Made by a program: the position numbers and the translations under genes
Source: Pseudosporangium ferrugineum
Lineage (GTDB): Bacteria > Actinomycetota > Actinomycetes > Mycobacteriales > Micromonosporaceae
Assembly (NCBI RefSeq): GCF_003002065.1
Contig: NZ_PVZG01000002.1
Span: 496,001 to 560,000, forward strand
Length of the DNA: 64,000 bases
Reading direction: 5' to 3'
Notes under the pieces: model-generated
The model's database searches: none
What the model saw: only the letters and a program-made list of their open reading frames with translations
Told to the model about the DNA's origin: nothing
Shown: in pieces, positions 8,253 through 16,901 of the stretch
Layout: each line of letters begins with the position of its first letter
How positions within the stretch are numbered: the stretch's first letter is position 1

Positions 8253-8873
8253 GTGGCCCGTCCCCGGAAGTTCCTCGAGAGTGATGTCGTCAGCAGCGCC
8301 GGCGAGGTGTTCGCCGTGCACGGTCTCGCCGCCGCGACCCTGGACGACCTGGTGCGGGCGACCGGCCTGGGGAAACAGAGCCTGTACAACGCGTTCGGCG
8401 GCAAGCGGGAGTTGTTCCTCCGGGCGCTCTCGGAGGACCGGGAGGAGGCGACGCGTGCCGTCTCGGAAGCGCTCGGGCACGACGACGCCTCGCCGCTGGA
8501 GCGGATCCGGGGCCACATGCTCCTGCTGGCGATCGAGTTCAGCGGCAGCGACCGGCGGGTCTCGCTCACCACGCGGGCGCTGGTCGAATCGACCGGCGAG
8601 CAGGATCCCCTGTCGACGGTCACGAGGGCCGGCATCGAACAGCTCGCCGAGGTCTACGCCGGATGCCTGGAGCATGCCCGGGAGAACGGCGACCTCCCGG
8701 ACGACGCGAACGTGCAGTCCCTGGCGATGTACTTCGTCGCCGTCACCCGCGGGATGGAGCTGCTCGGCCGCGCCGGTGTCGGCCGCGGCGTTCTCACCGC
8801 GGTCGCCCTCGACTCGCTCCGCGCCCTCGACGGCGAGCGGATGGCGGACGCCGGCGACCACCCGCCGGCGTGA
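8253..8873 (+). CDS. TetR-family transcriptional regulator
   Basis: 206 residues. The N-terminal DNA-binding domain reads AGEVFAVHGLAAATLDDLV and RATGLGKQSLYNAFGGK, a standard TetR helix-turn-helix; the C-terminal helices are of the type found in regulators of small oxidoreductases. A TATTCT -10 box at 8240-8245 precedes the GTG by seven bases, so translation is probably leaderless. The palindrome at 8215-8238 is the likely operator. The ligand is unknown; the divergent SnoaL-like gene is the obvious target. Confidence 0.88.
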   Translation: MARPRKFLESDVVSSAGEVFAVHGLAAATLDDLVRATGLGKQSLYNAFGGKRELFLRALSEDREEATRAVSEALGHDDASPLERIRGHMLLLAIEFSGSDRRVSLTTRALVESTGEQDPLSTVTRAGIEQLAEVYAGCLEHARENGDLPDDANVQSLAMYFVAVTRGMELLGRAGVGRGVLTAVALDSLRALDGERMADAGDHPPA

Positions 8874-8882
8874 CCGGGCCCG

Positions 8883-9776
8883 CTAGCCCGGTGCCGGCAT
8901 GTTGTGGCGGGTGTACGCCGGCTCGCGCCAGCCCAGCATCGCCTCGGTCATGCGGACGGCCTCCACGGCGGGCCGCACGTCGTGCACGCGGACGATGCGG
9001 GCGCCCTGGAGGACGCAGAAGACCACCGCCGCCAGGGTGCCGGCCAGGCGCTCGCGCTGCGGCACGTCCAGGGTCTCGCCGATGAAGTCCTTGTTGCTCA
9101 CCGCCGCCAGCAACGGGTGGCCGAGCTCCGCGACCTCGCGCAGCCGCCGGGTCACCTCGAGGGTGTGCCGGGTGTTCTTGTTCAGGTCGTGGCCGGGATC
9201 GATGATGAGCTGCTCCGGCCGTACGCCGCGGTCCAGGGCGAGCCGCACGCGCCGGCGCAGGAAGTCCGTCACCTCCGCCGTCACGTCGCCGTAGGCGGGG
9301 GCCGGGTACGGCGTCCGCGGCGCCGCCAGGCTGTGCGTGATCACCAGGGCGGCGTCCGTGCCCGCCACCACGTCGGCCATCGCCGGGTCACGCAGCCCCG
9401 ACGTGTCGTTGATGACACCCGCGCCCGCCTTGATCACCTCGCTCGCCACCTCGGGCCGGTACGTGTCCACCGACACCACCGCCCGGCCCTGGGCCGCCTC
9501 GACCACCGGCAGCACCCGGTCGAGCTCCTCGGCGGCGGTCACCTCCGGCCCCGGGGCGAACGGCACGCCGCCGATGTCGATCCAGTCGGCGCCGGCGTCG
9601 GCGGCCGCGCGTACCGCCTCGGTGGCCCGGTCGAGGGCGAAGGTGCGGCCCCGGTCGTGGAACGAGTCGGGGGTGCGGTTCACGATCGCCATGATCGCCA
9701 CCCGCCGCGAGAAGTCGTACGGGCGACCGCCGACGACCCGTTCGGCGCTGATCAACGGCGGCGTGTAGTGGTTCAC
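8883..9776 (-). CDS. folP2: dihydropteroate synthase paralogue FolP2
   Basis: 297 residues. It keeps the DHPS barrel landmarks AIMAIVNRTPDSFHDRG, ISVDTYRPEV-like SVDTYRPEVASEV, INDTSGLRDPAM, DPGHDLNKNT and SNKDFIGETL. The pterin-loop motif, usually DIGGESTRPG, is DIGGVPFAPG. The same substitutions mark the mycobacterial FolP2 group, whose members have been reported not to act as dihydropteroate synthase. A true folate role is therefore doubtful. GTG 9776 follows a TAGTCT -10 box (9783-9788, minus strand) by six bases, suggesting a leaderless mRNA. It is divergent from the ABC exporter operon. Confidence 0.85.
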   Translation of the reverse strand: MNHYTPPLISAERVVGGRPYDFSRRVAIMAIVNRTPDSFHDRGRTFALDRATEAVRAAADAGADWIDIGGVPFAPGPEVTAAEELDRVLPVVEAAQGRAVVSVDTYRPEVASEVIKAGAGVINDTSGLRDPAMADVVAGTDAALVITHSLAAPRTPYPAPAYGDVTAEVTDFLRRRVRLALDRGVRPEQLIIDPGHDLNKNTRHTLEVTRRLREVAELGHPLLAAVSNKDFIGETLDVPQRERLAGTLAAVVFCVLQGARIVRVHDVRPAVEAVRMTEAMLGWREPAYTRHNMPAPG

Positions 9777-9855
9777 GCCCGGAGACTAACCCGGCACCTG
9801 AGGTGCGGGAATTAGGGGCTCCCGGAGATGATCGCGGAGCCCTAGGGTGCAAGGG

Positions 9856-11559
9856 GTGACGGAAGCGGGACTCGCGGTCAACGACGTGCGGGGTCCGCTG
9901 CGCTACCTGTGGTGGCTGCTGTGCCGGCAGAAGCGCCGGATCGCGGCCGGGGCGCTGCTCGGGTCGTCGTGGATGGTCGGGCTGACGCTCCCGCCGTACC
10001 TGCTCTCCCAGGCCGTTGATCTGGGCCTGCGCCGCCGCGACCTGGACGTGCTCGCCGGGTGGGTCGCCGCGCTGCTCGCGGTGGGCCTGGTCAACGCGTT
10101 GCTGGCGATCCTGCGGCACCGCACCATGACCAAGATCCGGCTGGACGGCGGCTTCCGCACGATCCGCGCGGTGATCGCCCACGCCACCCGGCTCGGCGCC
10201 GCCCTGCCCCGGCGGATCGGCGCGGGTGAGGTCGTCACCATCGGCGTCGCCGACGTGTGGGTGCTCGCCCAGGCCCTCACCGTCACCGGCCCCGGGCTGG
10301 GCGCCGCGGTCGCGTACGGGGTGGTCGCCGTCCTCCTGCTGCGGATCTCGCCGCTGCTGGCCGTGGTGGTGCTGGCCGGCGTGCCCGTGCTGGCGCTGGT
10401 CGTCGGGCCGATGCTGCGCCGGCTGCAACGCGCCGGGGCCCGGTACCGGGCGCATCAGGGTGCCCTGGCCGACCGGCTCGTCGACATCGTCGCGGGGCTG
10501 CGCATCCTCAACGGCCTCGGCGGCAAGCAGGCGTACGCCGGCCGCTACCGCCGCGACTCGCGCCTGGTGGTCGACGAGGGCTACCGGGTCGGCGCGGTGA
10601 CGAGCTGGATCCAGGCCCTCGGCGTCGGACTGCCCGCCCTGTTCCTCGCGGTCGTCACGTGGCTGGCCGCCCGGATGGCCGCCCAGGGCACGATCACCGT
10701 CGGCGAGCTGGTCGCGGTCTGGGGGTACGCGGCCATGCTCGTCGTGCCCGTGGCGTTCGTCATCGAGGGCGGCTTCGACGTCGGCCGAGCCCTGGTCGCC
10801 GGCCGGCGCATCCTCGAGTTCCTGCGGCTGCCCGCCGACCCGGTGCCGCCCGGCCGGGGACCGGACGGGCCGGCGCCGCTGTGCGATCCGGAGTCCGGTG
10901 TGGTCGTCGCGCCCGGCCTGTTCACGGCGCTCGCCACCGCCCGCCCCGTCGACGCGGCCGCCGTGGTCGACCGGCTCGGCCGCTACGGGCCGACCGCCGC
11001 CGTCTGGGGCGGCACGCCGGTCGCCGGGATCGCCGTCCGGGACCGCATCCTGGTCGCCGACAACGACGCGTACCTGTTCACGGGCACCCTCGGGGAGATC
11101 GTCGCGGGCCGGGCCGCGGTCGACGACGCCGCCGTGGCCCGCGCCCTGGCCGCCGCCGCGGCCGGCGACATCGTGGACGGCCTGCCCGGCGGCACCGCCG
11201 CGGTCCTCGACACCCAGGGCGGCAACCTCTCCGGCGGCCAGCGCCAGCGCATCCGCCTCGCCCGGGCGCTGCACGCCGACCCGGAGATCCTGCTCGCCGT
11301 CGAGCCGACGTCGGCCGTCGACGCGCACACCGAGGCGGCCGTCGCCCAGCGCCTCCGCGCCGCCCGGGCCGGCCGCGCCACCCTCGTCACCACCACGTCG
11401 CCCGCGCTGCTGGAACGCGCCGACGTCGTGCACTACCTGGTCGGCGGCCGGGTCGCGGCCACCGGCACGCACCGGGAACTGCTCGCCACCCAGCCGGGCT
11501 ACCGGGCGCTGGTCACCCGCGCCGTCGGCGAGGACGCGCCGGCCGGAGCGCTGCGATGA
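9856..11559 (+). CDS. ABC exporter half-transporter with degenerate Walker A (subunit 1)
   Basis: 567 residues. An N-terminal six-helix exporter domain (about 25-320) is followed by a nucleotide-binding domain. Where Walker A should be, the sequence is GLFTALATARPVDAAAVVD, with no GxxGxGKS. The signature NLSGGQRQRIRLARAL is intact, and Walker B is altered (EILLAVEPTSAVD, Val before Glu). I chose GTG 9856 because a TAGGGT -10 box at 9843-9848 lies seven bases before it, fitting a leaderless start; a GTG at 9847 is the alternative. It overlaps the partner gene by ATGA. The two probably form a heterodimeric exporter with one hydrolysing site; the substrate is unknown. Confidence 0.87.
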   Translation: MTEAGLAVNDVRGPLRYLWWLLCRQKRRIAAGALLGSSWMVGLTLPPYLLSQAVDLGLRRRDLDVLAGWVAALLAVGLVNALLAILRHRTMTKIRLDGGFRTIRAVIAHATRLGAALPRRIGAGEVVTIGVADVWVLAQALTVTGPGLGAAVAYGVVAVLLLRISPLLAVVVLAGVPVLALVVGPMLRRLQRAGARYRAHQGALADRLVDIVAGLRILNGLGGKQAYAGRYRRDSRLVVDEGYRVGAVTSWIQALGVGLPALFLAVVTWLAARMAAQGTITVGELVAVWGYAAMLVVPVAFVIEGGFDVGRALVAGRRILEFLRLPADPVPPGRGPDGPAPLCDPESGVVVAPGLFTALATARPVDAAAVVDRLGRYGPTAAVWGGTPVAGIAVRDRILVADNDAYLFTGTLGEIVAGRAAVDDAAVARALAAAAAGDIVDGLPGGTAAVLDTQGGNLSGGQRQRIRLARALHADPEILLAVEPTSAVDAHTEAAVAQRLRAARAGRATLVTTTSPALLERADVVHYLVGGRVAATGTHRELLATQPGYRALVTRAVGEDAPAGALR

Positions 11560-13340
11560 CGACGCTGCCGGTCGCCGGGACCGCGCACGTCCGCCGGGCC
11601 GCCGCCGGCCTGCTGCGCGCCGAGAAGCGGACCGTCGCGGCGATGGTGCTGCTCAACGCCCTCGCGGCGGTCGCGGGACTGGGCGGCCCGTGGCTGCTGG
11701 GCCGGATCGTCGACACGGTCGCCGCGGGCGACGCCTCGCCGGCCACGGTGGACCGGCTCGCCGGCGGCATCCTGGTGTGCACGGTCGCGCAGATCGTGCT
11801 GGCGCGTACGGCGCTCGCGGTCGGCTACCGGTTCGGGGAGCGGACGGCGGCCCGCGTCCGGGAGCGGTTCCTCGACCGCACCCTCGCCCTGCCGGCCGCC
11901 GTGGTGGAACGGGTGCCGGCCGGCGACCTCGCCACCCGGGGCACGGCGGACGTCGGCACGGTCGCCACCACCCTGCGCGACGCGGTGCCGGAGGTGCTGA
12001 TCGCCGCCGGTCAGGCCCTGTTCGTGCTGGTCGCGGTGTTCGTGCTGGACCCGCTGCTGGGCGCGGTGGCGGTGCTCTGCCTCGCGGGCATCCCGGTCGC
12101 GACGCGCTGGTACCTGCGCCGGGCCCGCCAGGCGTACCTGCGGGAGGGTGCCGCCGGCTCGGCCCTCGCCGACGAGCTGGCCTCGACGATCGCGGGTGCC
12201 CGTACGGTGGAGGCGTTCGGGTTGCGCGAACGCCGCGTGGCGGTCGTGCGGGACGCGACCACCCGGGCCCGCCGCACCCGCCTGCGGACGTTGTTCCTGC
12301 GCAGCGTGCTCTTCCCGGCGGTCGACGTCTCCTACGTCGTGCCGGTGGTGGCGGTGCTGCTGATCGGCGGCGCCCTCTACGTCGACGGGCGGCTGAGCCT
12401 CGGCGCGGTCGCCGCGTCGGCGCTCTACCTGCGGCAGCTCGCGGTGCCGCTGGACGCCATCCTGATCTGGCTGGAGCAGCTGCAGAGCAGCGGCGCGTCG
12501 TTCGCCCGGGTCGAGGGACTGGCGGCGATCCCGGCGGCGGTCACCGTGCCGGGTCCGCCGCCGGCGAACGACCGGATCGAGGTGCGGGGCGTCCGGTACG
12601 CCTACGACGGCGGCCGCGACGTGCTGCGGGGCGTGGACCTGACCGTACGCCCGGGGGAGCGGCTCGCCGTGGTCGGCCGTTCCGGCGCGGGCAAGTCGAC
12701 GCTGGGCCGGTTGCTCGCCGGGGTGGACCGGCCGCGCGGCGGCACGGTGACGGTGGGCGGGGTGCCGATCGCCGACCTGCCCCCGGACCTGCTGCGCCGC
12801 CAGGTGGTGCTGGTGAGCCAGGAGCACCACGTCTTCCGCGACGCGGTCCGCGACAACCTGACCCTGGCCGCGCCGGACGCGACCGACGAGCAGCTGCGGG
12901 CGGCGCTGGCGGTGGTCGGCGCGGACTGGGTGGACGAGCTGCCGCTGGGCCTGGACACCCCGCTGGGCGGCGCGGGCGTGGCCCTCGACGGCGCCCGGGC
13001 CCAGCAGCTCGCCCTCGCCCGGGTGGTGCTGGCGGACCCGCACACGGTGGTGCTGGACGAGGCGACGGCGCTTCTCGACCCGGCGACCGCCCGGAACGCG
13101 GAACGGGCGCTGGCGGCGGTGCTGCACGACCGTACGGTCATCGCCGTCGCGCACCGGCTGCAGACCGCGCACGACGCCGACCGGGTCGCGGTGCTGGAGG
13201 CGGGGCGGCTGGTGGAGCTGGGCACCCACGACGAACTGGTCGCCGCGGGGGGCGCGTACGCGTCCCTCTGGCGGACCTGGCACGGCCAGGACCGTCAGGC
13301 GACCACCACCGGGTGGCGCACCACCGCGTCGAAGAGGTAG
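11556..13340 (+). CDS. ABC exporter half-transporter with degenerate signature motif (subunit 2)
   Basis: 594 residues, starting at the ATGA overlap with subunit 1. The transmembrane domain (about 20-310) precedes a nucleotide-binding domain with intact Walker A (GRSGAGKST), Q-loop region VLVSQEHHVF, Walker B TVVLDEATALLD and switch His (AVAHRLQTA). The signature is VALDGARAQQLALAR instead of LSGGQ. This is the mirror image of the partner, so one composite site has the good Walker motifs from this subunit and the good signature from the other. The 3' end overlaps the convergent oxidoreductase gene by 46 bp. Confidence 0.9.
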   Translation: MTTLPVAGTAHVRRAAAGLLRAEKRTVAAMVLLNALAAVAGLGGPWLLGRIVDTVAAGDASPATVDRLAGGILVCTVAQIVLARTALAVGYRFGERTAARVRERFLDRTLALPAAVVERVPAGDLATRGTADVGTVATTLRDAVPEVLIAAGQALFVLVAVFVLDPLLGAVAVLCLAGIPVATRWYLRRARQAYLREGAAGSALADELASTIAGARTVEAFGLRERRVAVVRDATTRARRTRLRTLFLRSVLFPAVDVSYVVPVVAVLLIGGALYVDGRLSLGAVAASALYLRQLAVPLDAILIWLEQLQSSGASFARVEGLAAIPAAVTVPGPPPANDRIEVRGVRYAYDGGRDVLRGVDLTVRPGERLAVVGRSGAGKSTLGRLLAGVDRPRGGTVTVGGVPIADLPPDLLRRQVVLVSQEHHVFRDAVRDNLTLAAPDATDEQLRAALAVVGADWVDELPLGLDTPLGGAGVALDGARAQQLALARVVLADPHTVVLDEATALLDPATARNAERALAAVLHDRTVIAVAHRLQTAHDADRVAVLEAGRLVELGTHDELVAAGGAYASLWRTWHGQDRQATTTGWRTTASKR

Positions 13341-14542
13341 CCGAGGTCGTTCGGCGCGGTCACGTCCGGCTGGGTGTTGCCGTGCACGTCCGTGGCCCGC
13401 GCCAGCAGCTCGTGGCGCCCCGCCGCCGGCCGCCAGTCGAGCTCCCAGCGCTGCCAGGCGCCGCCCTCGCTGCCGCCGACCGGCCGCGCCCGCCGCCAGT
13501 GACCCCCGCCGTCGGTGCTGACCTCGACGTGCCGGATCCGGCCCGCCGCCGACCACGACCGCCCCCGCAGGCGCACCGGCCGCCCGGCCGGCAGCGACGC
13601 CTCGCGGTCCAGCTCGAACGCGCTCTTGATCACCTGCCGGTCGAACGGCTGCCCGTCCGCCGGGTAGCCCGGCCCGAAGAGCCGGTAGAACTGCGTGTTC
13701 CACGGCGAGAACAGCGGCTCGTCGGCCACCTCGATGCTGCCCACCCACTTGATCGAGGCGATGCCGATCCAGTGCGGCACGATCAGCCGCACCGGGAAGC
13801 CGTGGTCGGGCGGCAGCGGTTCCCCGTTCATCTCGTACGCGAGCAGCACGTCGTGCAGGGCCTTGCGGACGGGCAGGGGCCGGCGCACCGGACCGAGGTC
13901 GGCGCCGCCGCTGACGAAGTGGTCGTCCAGGCCGCTGGGCAGCACGTCGACGGCGTGCCGGGTGAGGCCGGCGCGGCGCAGGACGGTGGACAGCCGGACG
14001 CCGCGCCAGCGGGCCACGCCGATCGCGCCGAGCTGCCAGGCGGTGCCGGACACCGGCTGGCCCTGCTGCGTGGTGAAGAAGCTGCGGCCGTTGCCCGCGC
14101 ACTCGACGGGGGTGGTCACGGTGTGCGAGGGCAGGTCGACCAGCTCCGCGTACGAGAGTGCGACCGGCCCGTGCCGCAGGCCGGCGCCGGTGAGGTGCAG
14201 CCGCCACGCGGCCGCGTCGATGACCGGGGTGCGGGTGTGGTTGCGGACGAAGAAGCGGTCGACCGGCACGAGGTAGTCCTGGCCCGCCATGGCCGGCCAG
14301 CGCATCTCGGCGTTGGTGCCGAGAACGGTGAAGAGCTCGGGCGGCAGCGGCTTGAGGATCGGCCCGGCCGCGGCGGCTGCGGCCGATGCCGATGCCGATG
14401 CCGCGGGTGCGGGTGCCGCGGCGATGCCCGCCGCCGCGGTCAGCTTGAGGAGATCACGCCGGGAGAAGCCGCGCGCCCTCCCGGCCAGCCACTGGCGCAA
14501 CCGGAGGCCGTCGTAGGTGCTCTCGTGCAGCAGATCGTCCAT
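13295..14542 (-). CDS. Tat-exported molybdopterin-dependent sulfite oxidase-like enzyme
   Basis: 415 residues. A twin-arginine signal (SRRDLLKL near residue 30, then an Ala-rich core) is followed by an Ala/Ser linker, the oxidoreductase molybdopterin-binding domain and a C-terminal Mo-co dimerisation domain (ELDREASLPAGRPVRLRG onward). The molybdenum ligand Cys is in TPVECAGNGRSFF. HWIGIASIKWVGSIEV is typical of the sulfite oxidase family. It should act outside the membrane as a sulfite or other sulfoxide/nitrate-type oxidoreductase; no haem domain or partner is adjacent. The start at 14542 gives an intact Tat signal with GAGG upstream. Confidence 0.88.
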   Translation of the reverse strand: MDDLLHESTYDGLRLRQWLAGRARGFSRRDLLKLTAAAGIAAAPAPAASASASAAAAAAGPILKPLPPELFTVLGTNAEMRWPAMAGQDYLVPVDRFFVRNHTRTPVIDAAAWRLHLTGAGLRHGPVALSYAELVDLPSHTVTTPVECAGNGRSFFTTQQGQPVSGTAWQLGAIGVARWRGVRLSTVLRRAGLTRHAVDVLPSGLDDHFVSGGADLGPVRRPLPVRKALHDVLLAYEMNGEPLPPDHGFPVRLIVPHWIGIASIKWVGSIEVADEPLFSPWNTQFYRLFGPGYPADGQPFDRQVIKSAFELDREASLPAGRPVRLRGRSWSAAGRIRHVEVSTDGGGHWRRARPVGGSEGGAWQRWELDWRPAAGRHELLARATDVHGNTQPDVTAPNDLGYLFDAVVRHPVVVA

Positions 14543-14687
14543 CGGCGAGGCTCCTCGGTTCCGCTCGGTGACGGCGGTCAATATGGTAAACCGATGGGCG
14601 CTGTAGGAGAAGTGCCGGCCCTCGTGCGTACCCTGCGAAAGGTGATCTATGCAGGGAGAATTCGATTTTTTGTCCGGGCCGGATCGT

Positions 14688-14713
14688 GTTCGGTCACCCC
14701 CTCCAGCGGGTAG
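14688..14713 (+). promoter_or_regulatory. possible stress-sigma promoter before the envelope operon
   Basis: GTTCGG at 14688-14693 and GGGTAG at 14708-14713 are spaced 14 bp, resembling the SigB/SigF-type pattern GTTT-N14-17-GGGTAT. The downstream genes (membrane-associated, LEA-like) are of a kind often stress-induced. Two mismatches to the consensus make this tentative. Confidence 0.3.
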
Positions 14714-14757
14714 GCGATGGGGGACGCACCAACGGACGAACCACGATGGAGGTAGCG

Positions 14758-15684
14758 ATGAGTGACCCCTACACGGGCGCCCGCGCACCGGACGGCACGA
14801 CGGGATACGGCGAGGTGCCGGTGCAGCCGGTGACGGAGACCTACCCGGCCCCGACCGGTGTGACCACCGGGGACGACCGCGCCTTCGGCAGCACGACGGA
14901 CTCGTCGATCGCTGCGGGCGGCTCGTCCGCTTCGGGCGGCACGTCGTCGGCTTCGGGCGGCACGTCGTCCGCGCCGGGCGGCTCGTCGTCCGCGGCCGGT
15001 GCCAAGGAGCAGGCCAAGCAGGTCGCGGGGGAGAGCGCGCACGCCGCCGGCCAGGCCGCCGGCGAGGTGAAGGACACCGCCAAGGAGCAGGCCCAGCGGG
15101 TCGGCGCCGAGGCGAAGGCCCAGGCGCGCACCGTCGCCTCCGAGGTCCGCGACAGGGTCGGCGGCCAGGCCCGGAGCCAGAACGACAAGCTCGTCGGCAA
15201 CATCCGCCAGGTCGCGGACCAGCTCGACGAGATGCGCGGCGACCGGCAGGACTCGCCCGCCGCGGCCGTCGTCTCCCGGATCGCCGACGGCGGCCGGCAG
15301 ATGGCCGACTACCTCGACCGCAACGGCCCCGACGGCGTCCTGCGCGAGGTGCAGGACTTCGCCCGCCGCCGCCCCGGCGCCTTCCTCGCCACCGCGCTGG
15401 CCGCCGGCTTCGTCGTCGGGCGCCTCGGCAAGGGCGTGATGAAGGCCGACGACACGGCCGGCAAGCCGCAGACCGACTCGTTCGTCTCGGGCGCCGACTC
15501 CGGCGCCGCGTACGGCACCGGCGGCACCTATGCCGCCGGCTACGACACCACCGCGGCGACCACCACCGGGGGCACCTACGCCGAGCCGTCGACCGGGTAC
15601 ACCACGAACGGCACCGAGTACGCCTCCACCGGTACGGGCACCCCCCTCGTCGTGGAAGAGGAGTATCCGGGCGGTATCCGGTGA
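14758..15684 (+). CDS. Ala/Gly-rich amphipathic-helix membrane protein (LEA-like)
   Basis: 308 residues from ATG 14758 (GGAGG at 14748-14752). A Ser/Gly-rich N-terminus contains near-repeats of ASGGTSS. Residues about 80-150 are a long polar helix of AKEQAK / GEVKDTAKEQAQ type, as in late-embryogenesis-abundant and YtxH-like proteins. A hydrophobic helix (ATALAAGFVVGRLG) follows FARRRPGAF. The C-terminus is Gly/Thr/Tyr-rich. It is the first of three overlapping genes with the Holin-X and DUF3618 proteins, a common actinobacterial set of unknown envelope or stress function. Confidence 0.75.
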   Translation: MSDPYTGARAPDGTTGYGEVPVQPVTETYPAPTGVTTGDDRAFGSTTDSSIAAGGSSASGGTSSASGGTSSAPGGSSSAAGAKEQAKQVAGESAHAAGQAAGEVKDTAKEQAQRVGAEAKAQARTVASEVRDRVGGQARSQNDKLVGNIRQVADQLDEMRGDRQDSPAAAVVSRIADGGRQMADYLDRNGPDGVLREVQDFARRRPGAFLATALAAGFVVGRLGKGVMKADDTAGKPQTDSFVSGADSGAAYGTGGTYAAGYDTTAATTTGGTYAEPSTGYTTNGTEYASTGTGTPLVVEEEYPGGIR

Positions 15685-16103
15685 CCGCGCCGTACCGGGC
15701 CGGTCCGGACCACGCCGAGGAGGTGTCGGCGACCTCCGTCGGCGAGCTGATCGGCAACATCAGCAACGACCTCTCCCAGCTGTTCCGCCAGGAGGTGGAG
15801 CTGGCCAAGGTCGAGATGAAGCAGGAGGCCACGAAGGCCGGCAAGGCCGCCGGGTTCCTCGGCGTCGCCGCCTTCGCCGGCTACCTGGCGACCGTGCTGC
15901 TCAGTTTCGCCCTGGTGTTCGCGCTGGGCAACGTGATGGATCTCGGCTGGGCCGCGCTCATCGTCGCGGTCATCTGGGGCATCGCCGGCGCCGTTCTCTT
16001 CGCCAACGGGCGCAAGAAGCTCAAGACCGTCGACCCCGTGCCGCACCGCACCGTCGACACGCTCAAGGAGGACGCCCAATGGCTGAAGAACCCGACCGGC
16101 TGA
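15681..16103 (+). CDS. Holin-X family (superfamily III) membrane protein
   Basis: 140 residues, GTGA overlap with the preceding gene. SVGELIGNISNDLSQLFRQE and LAKVEMKQEATKAGKAAG lead into two hydrophobic helices (about 54-76 and 82-105), the layout of the actinobacterial putative Holin-X family. Despite the name, these chromosomal proteins are not known to lyse cells; no phage genes lie nearby. It is translationally coupled on both sides. Confidence 0.85.
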   Translation: MTAPYRAGPDHAEEVSATSVGELIGNISNDLSQLFRQEVELAKVEMKQEATKAGKAAGFLGVAAFAGYLATVLLSFALVFALGNVMDLGWAALIVAVIWGIAGAVLFANGRKKLKTVDPVPHRTVDTLKEDAQWLKNPTG

Positions 16104-16771
16104 GGCAGGAGATCGAGCAGACGCGGGCCTCGCTCACGCGGGACGTGGACCTGCTCGCCGAGAAGACGAGCCCGAGGCAGGTGGCCAAGCGCCGCTGGAC
16201 CTCGGTGAAGGAGAAGGTCATGGGATCCTCCGAACACGCCCGGCACGCCACCTCGGGCGCCGCGCACTCGGCGGCCGGCACGATGCATTCCGCGGCCGGC
16301 TCGGTGCAGTCCGCCGCCGGCACGGTCCAGGACAAGGCATCGCAGCTGGGCGACAAGGCCTCCGACGCCGCCCACACCGTCGCCGGCAAGACGTCGGACG
16401 CGGCCCACAGCGTCGCCGACTCGGTCCGCGGCGCCCCACAGGCCGTGACCCAGCAGGCCCAGGGCAACCCCCTCGCCGCCGGCATCATCGCCTTCGGCGT
16501 CGGCATGCTGGCCGCCACCCTGATCCCGGTCACCGACGCGGAGAAGCGCGCCGGCGAACAACTCAAGGAACACAGCGGCGACCTGACCGACAAGGTCAAG
16601 GACGTAGCGGCCGAACTGAAGGACGACGTCACGGGCACCGTGCAGCAGGCCGCCGGCCAGCTCAAGGAGACCGCCCAGGACGCCGCCCAGACGACCCGGC
16701 AGCAGGCCCGGTCCTCGGCCCAGGACGCCAAGGACCAGAGCAGGCAGGCGGTCGCGGACGCCCGCTCCTGA
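16079..16771 (+). CDS. DUF3618 protein with long helical repeat region
   Basis: 230 residues from ATG 16079, with AAGGAGG at 16065-16071 inside the preceding gene (25-bp overlap). The start EPDRLRQEIEQTRASLTRDV is the DUF3618 signature. It is followed by Ala/Ser repeats (AAGTMHSAAGS, AAGTVQDKAS), one membrane helix (AAGIIAFGVGMLAATLIP) and a polar tail of KDVAAELKDDV type. It is last in the three-gene operon and ends at a strong hairpin (16786-16820). Confidence 0.85.
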   Translation: MAEEPDRLRQEIEQTRASLTRDVDLLAEKTSPRQVAKRRWTSVKEKVMGSSEHARHATSGAAHSAAGTMHSAAGSVQSAAGTVQDKASQLGDKASDAAHTVAGKTSDAAHSVADSVRGAPQAVTQQAQGNPLAAGIIAFGVGMLAATLIPVTDAEKRAGEQLKEHSGDLTDKVKDVAAELKDDVTGTVQQAAGQLKETAQDAAQTTRQQARSSAQDAKDQSRQAVADARS

Positions 16772-16785
16772 CCGGCCCAGCGACG

Positions 16786-16820
16786 AACGGGCGCGGTGAC
16801 CAAACGTCACTGCGCCCGTT
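16786..16820 (+). terminator. hairpin terminator after the DUF3618 operon
   Basis: A 15-bp stem with one G-T pair (arms 16786-16800 and 16806-16820) closes a CAAAC loop, 14 bp after the DUF3618 stop codon. There is no U-tract, as is usual in this GC range. Confidence 0.75.
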
Positions 16821-16901
16821 CCGGTCTTGATGGGAACCTCAATTCGTCCTTGAGCCGGGGCTCCGCAGCAGGCGCTCGCCGTCAATAACGCGCCGAGATG
16901 C

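Noticed and set aside
8196..8861. N-terminal extension of the SnoaL-like gene
   Set aside because: The extension lies antisense to a well-defined TetR gene; GTG 8195 has a good RBS.
15681..16103. Phage holin and therefore prophage
   Set aside because: The Holin-X family is chromosomal in actinobacteria; no other phage gene is present and the operon context is typical.
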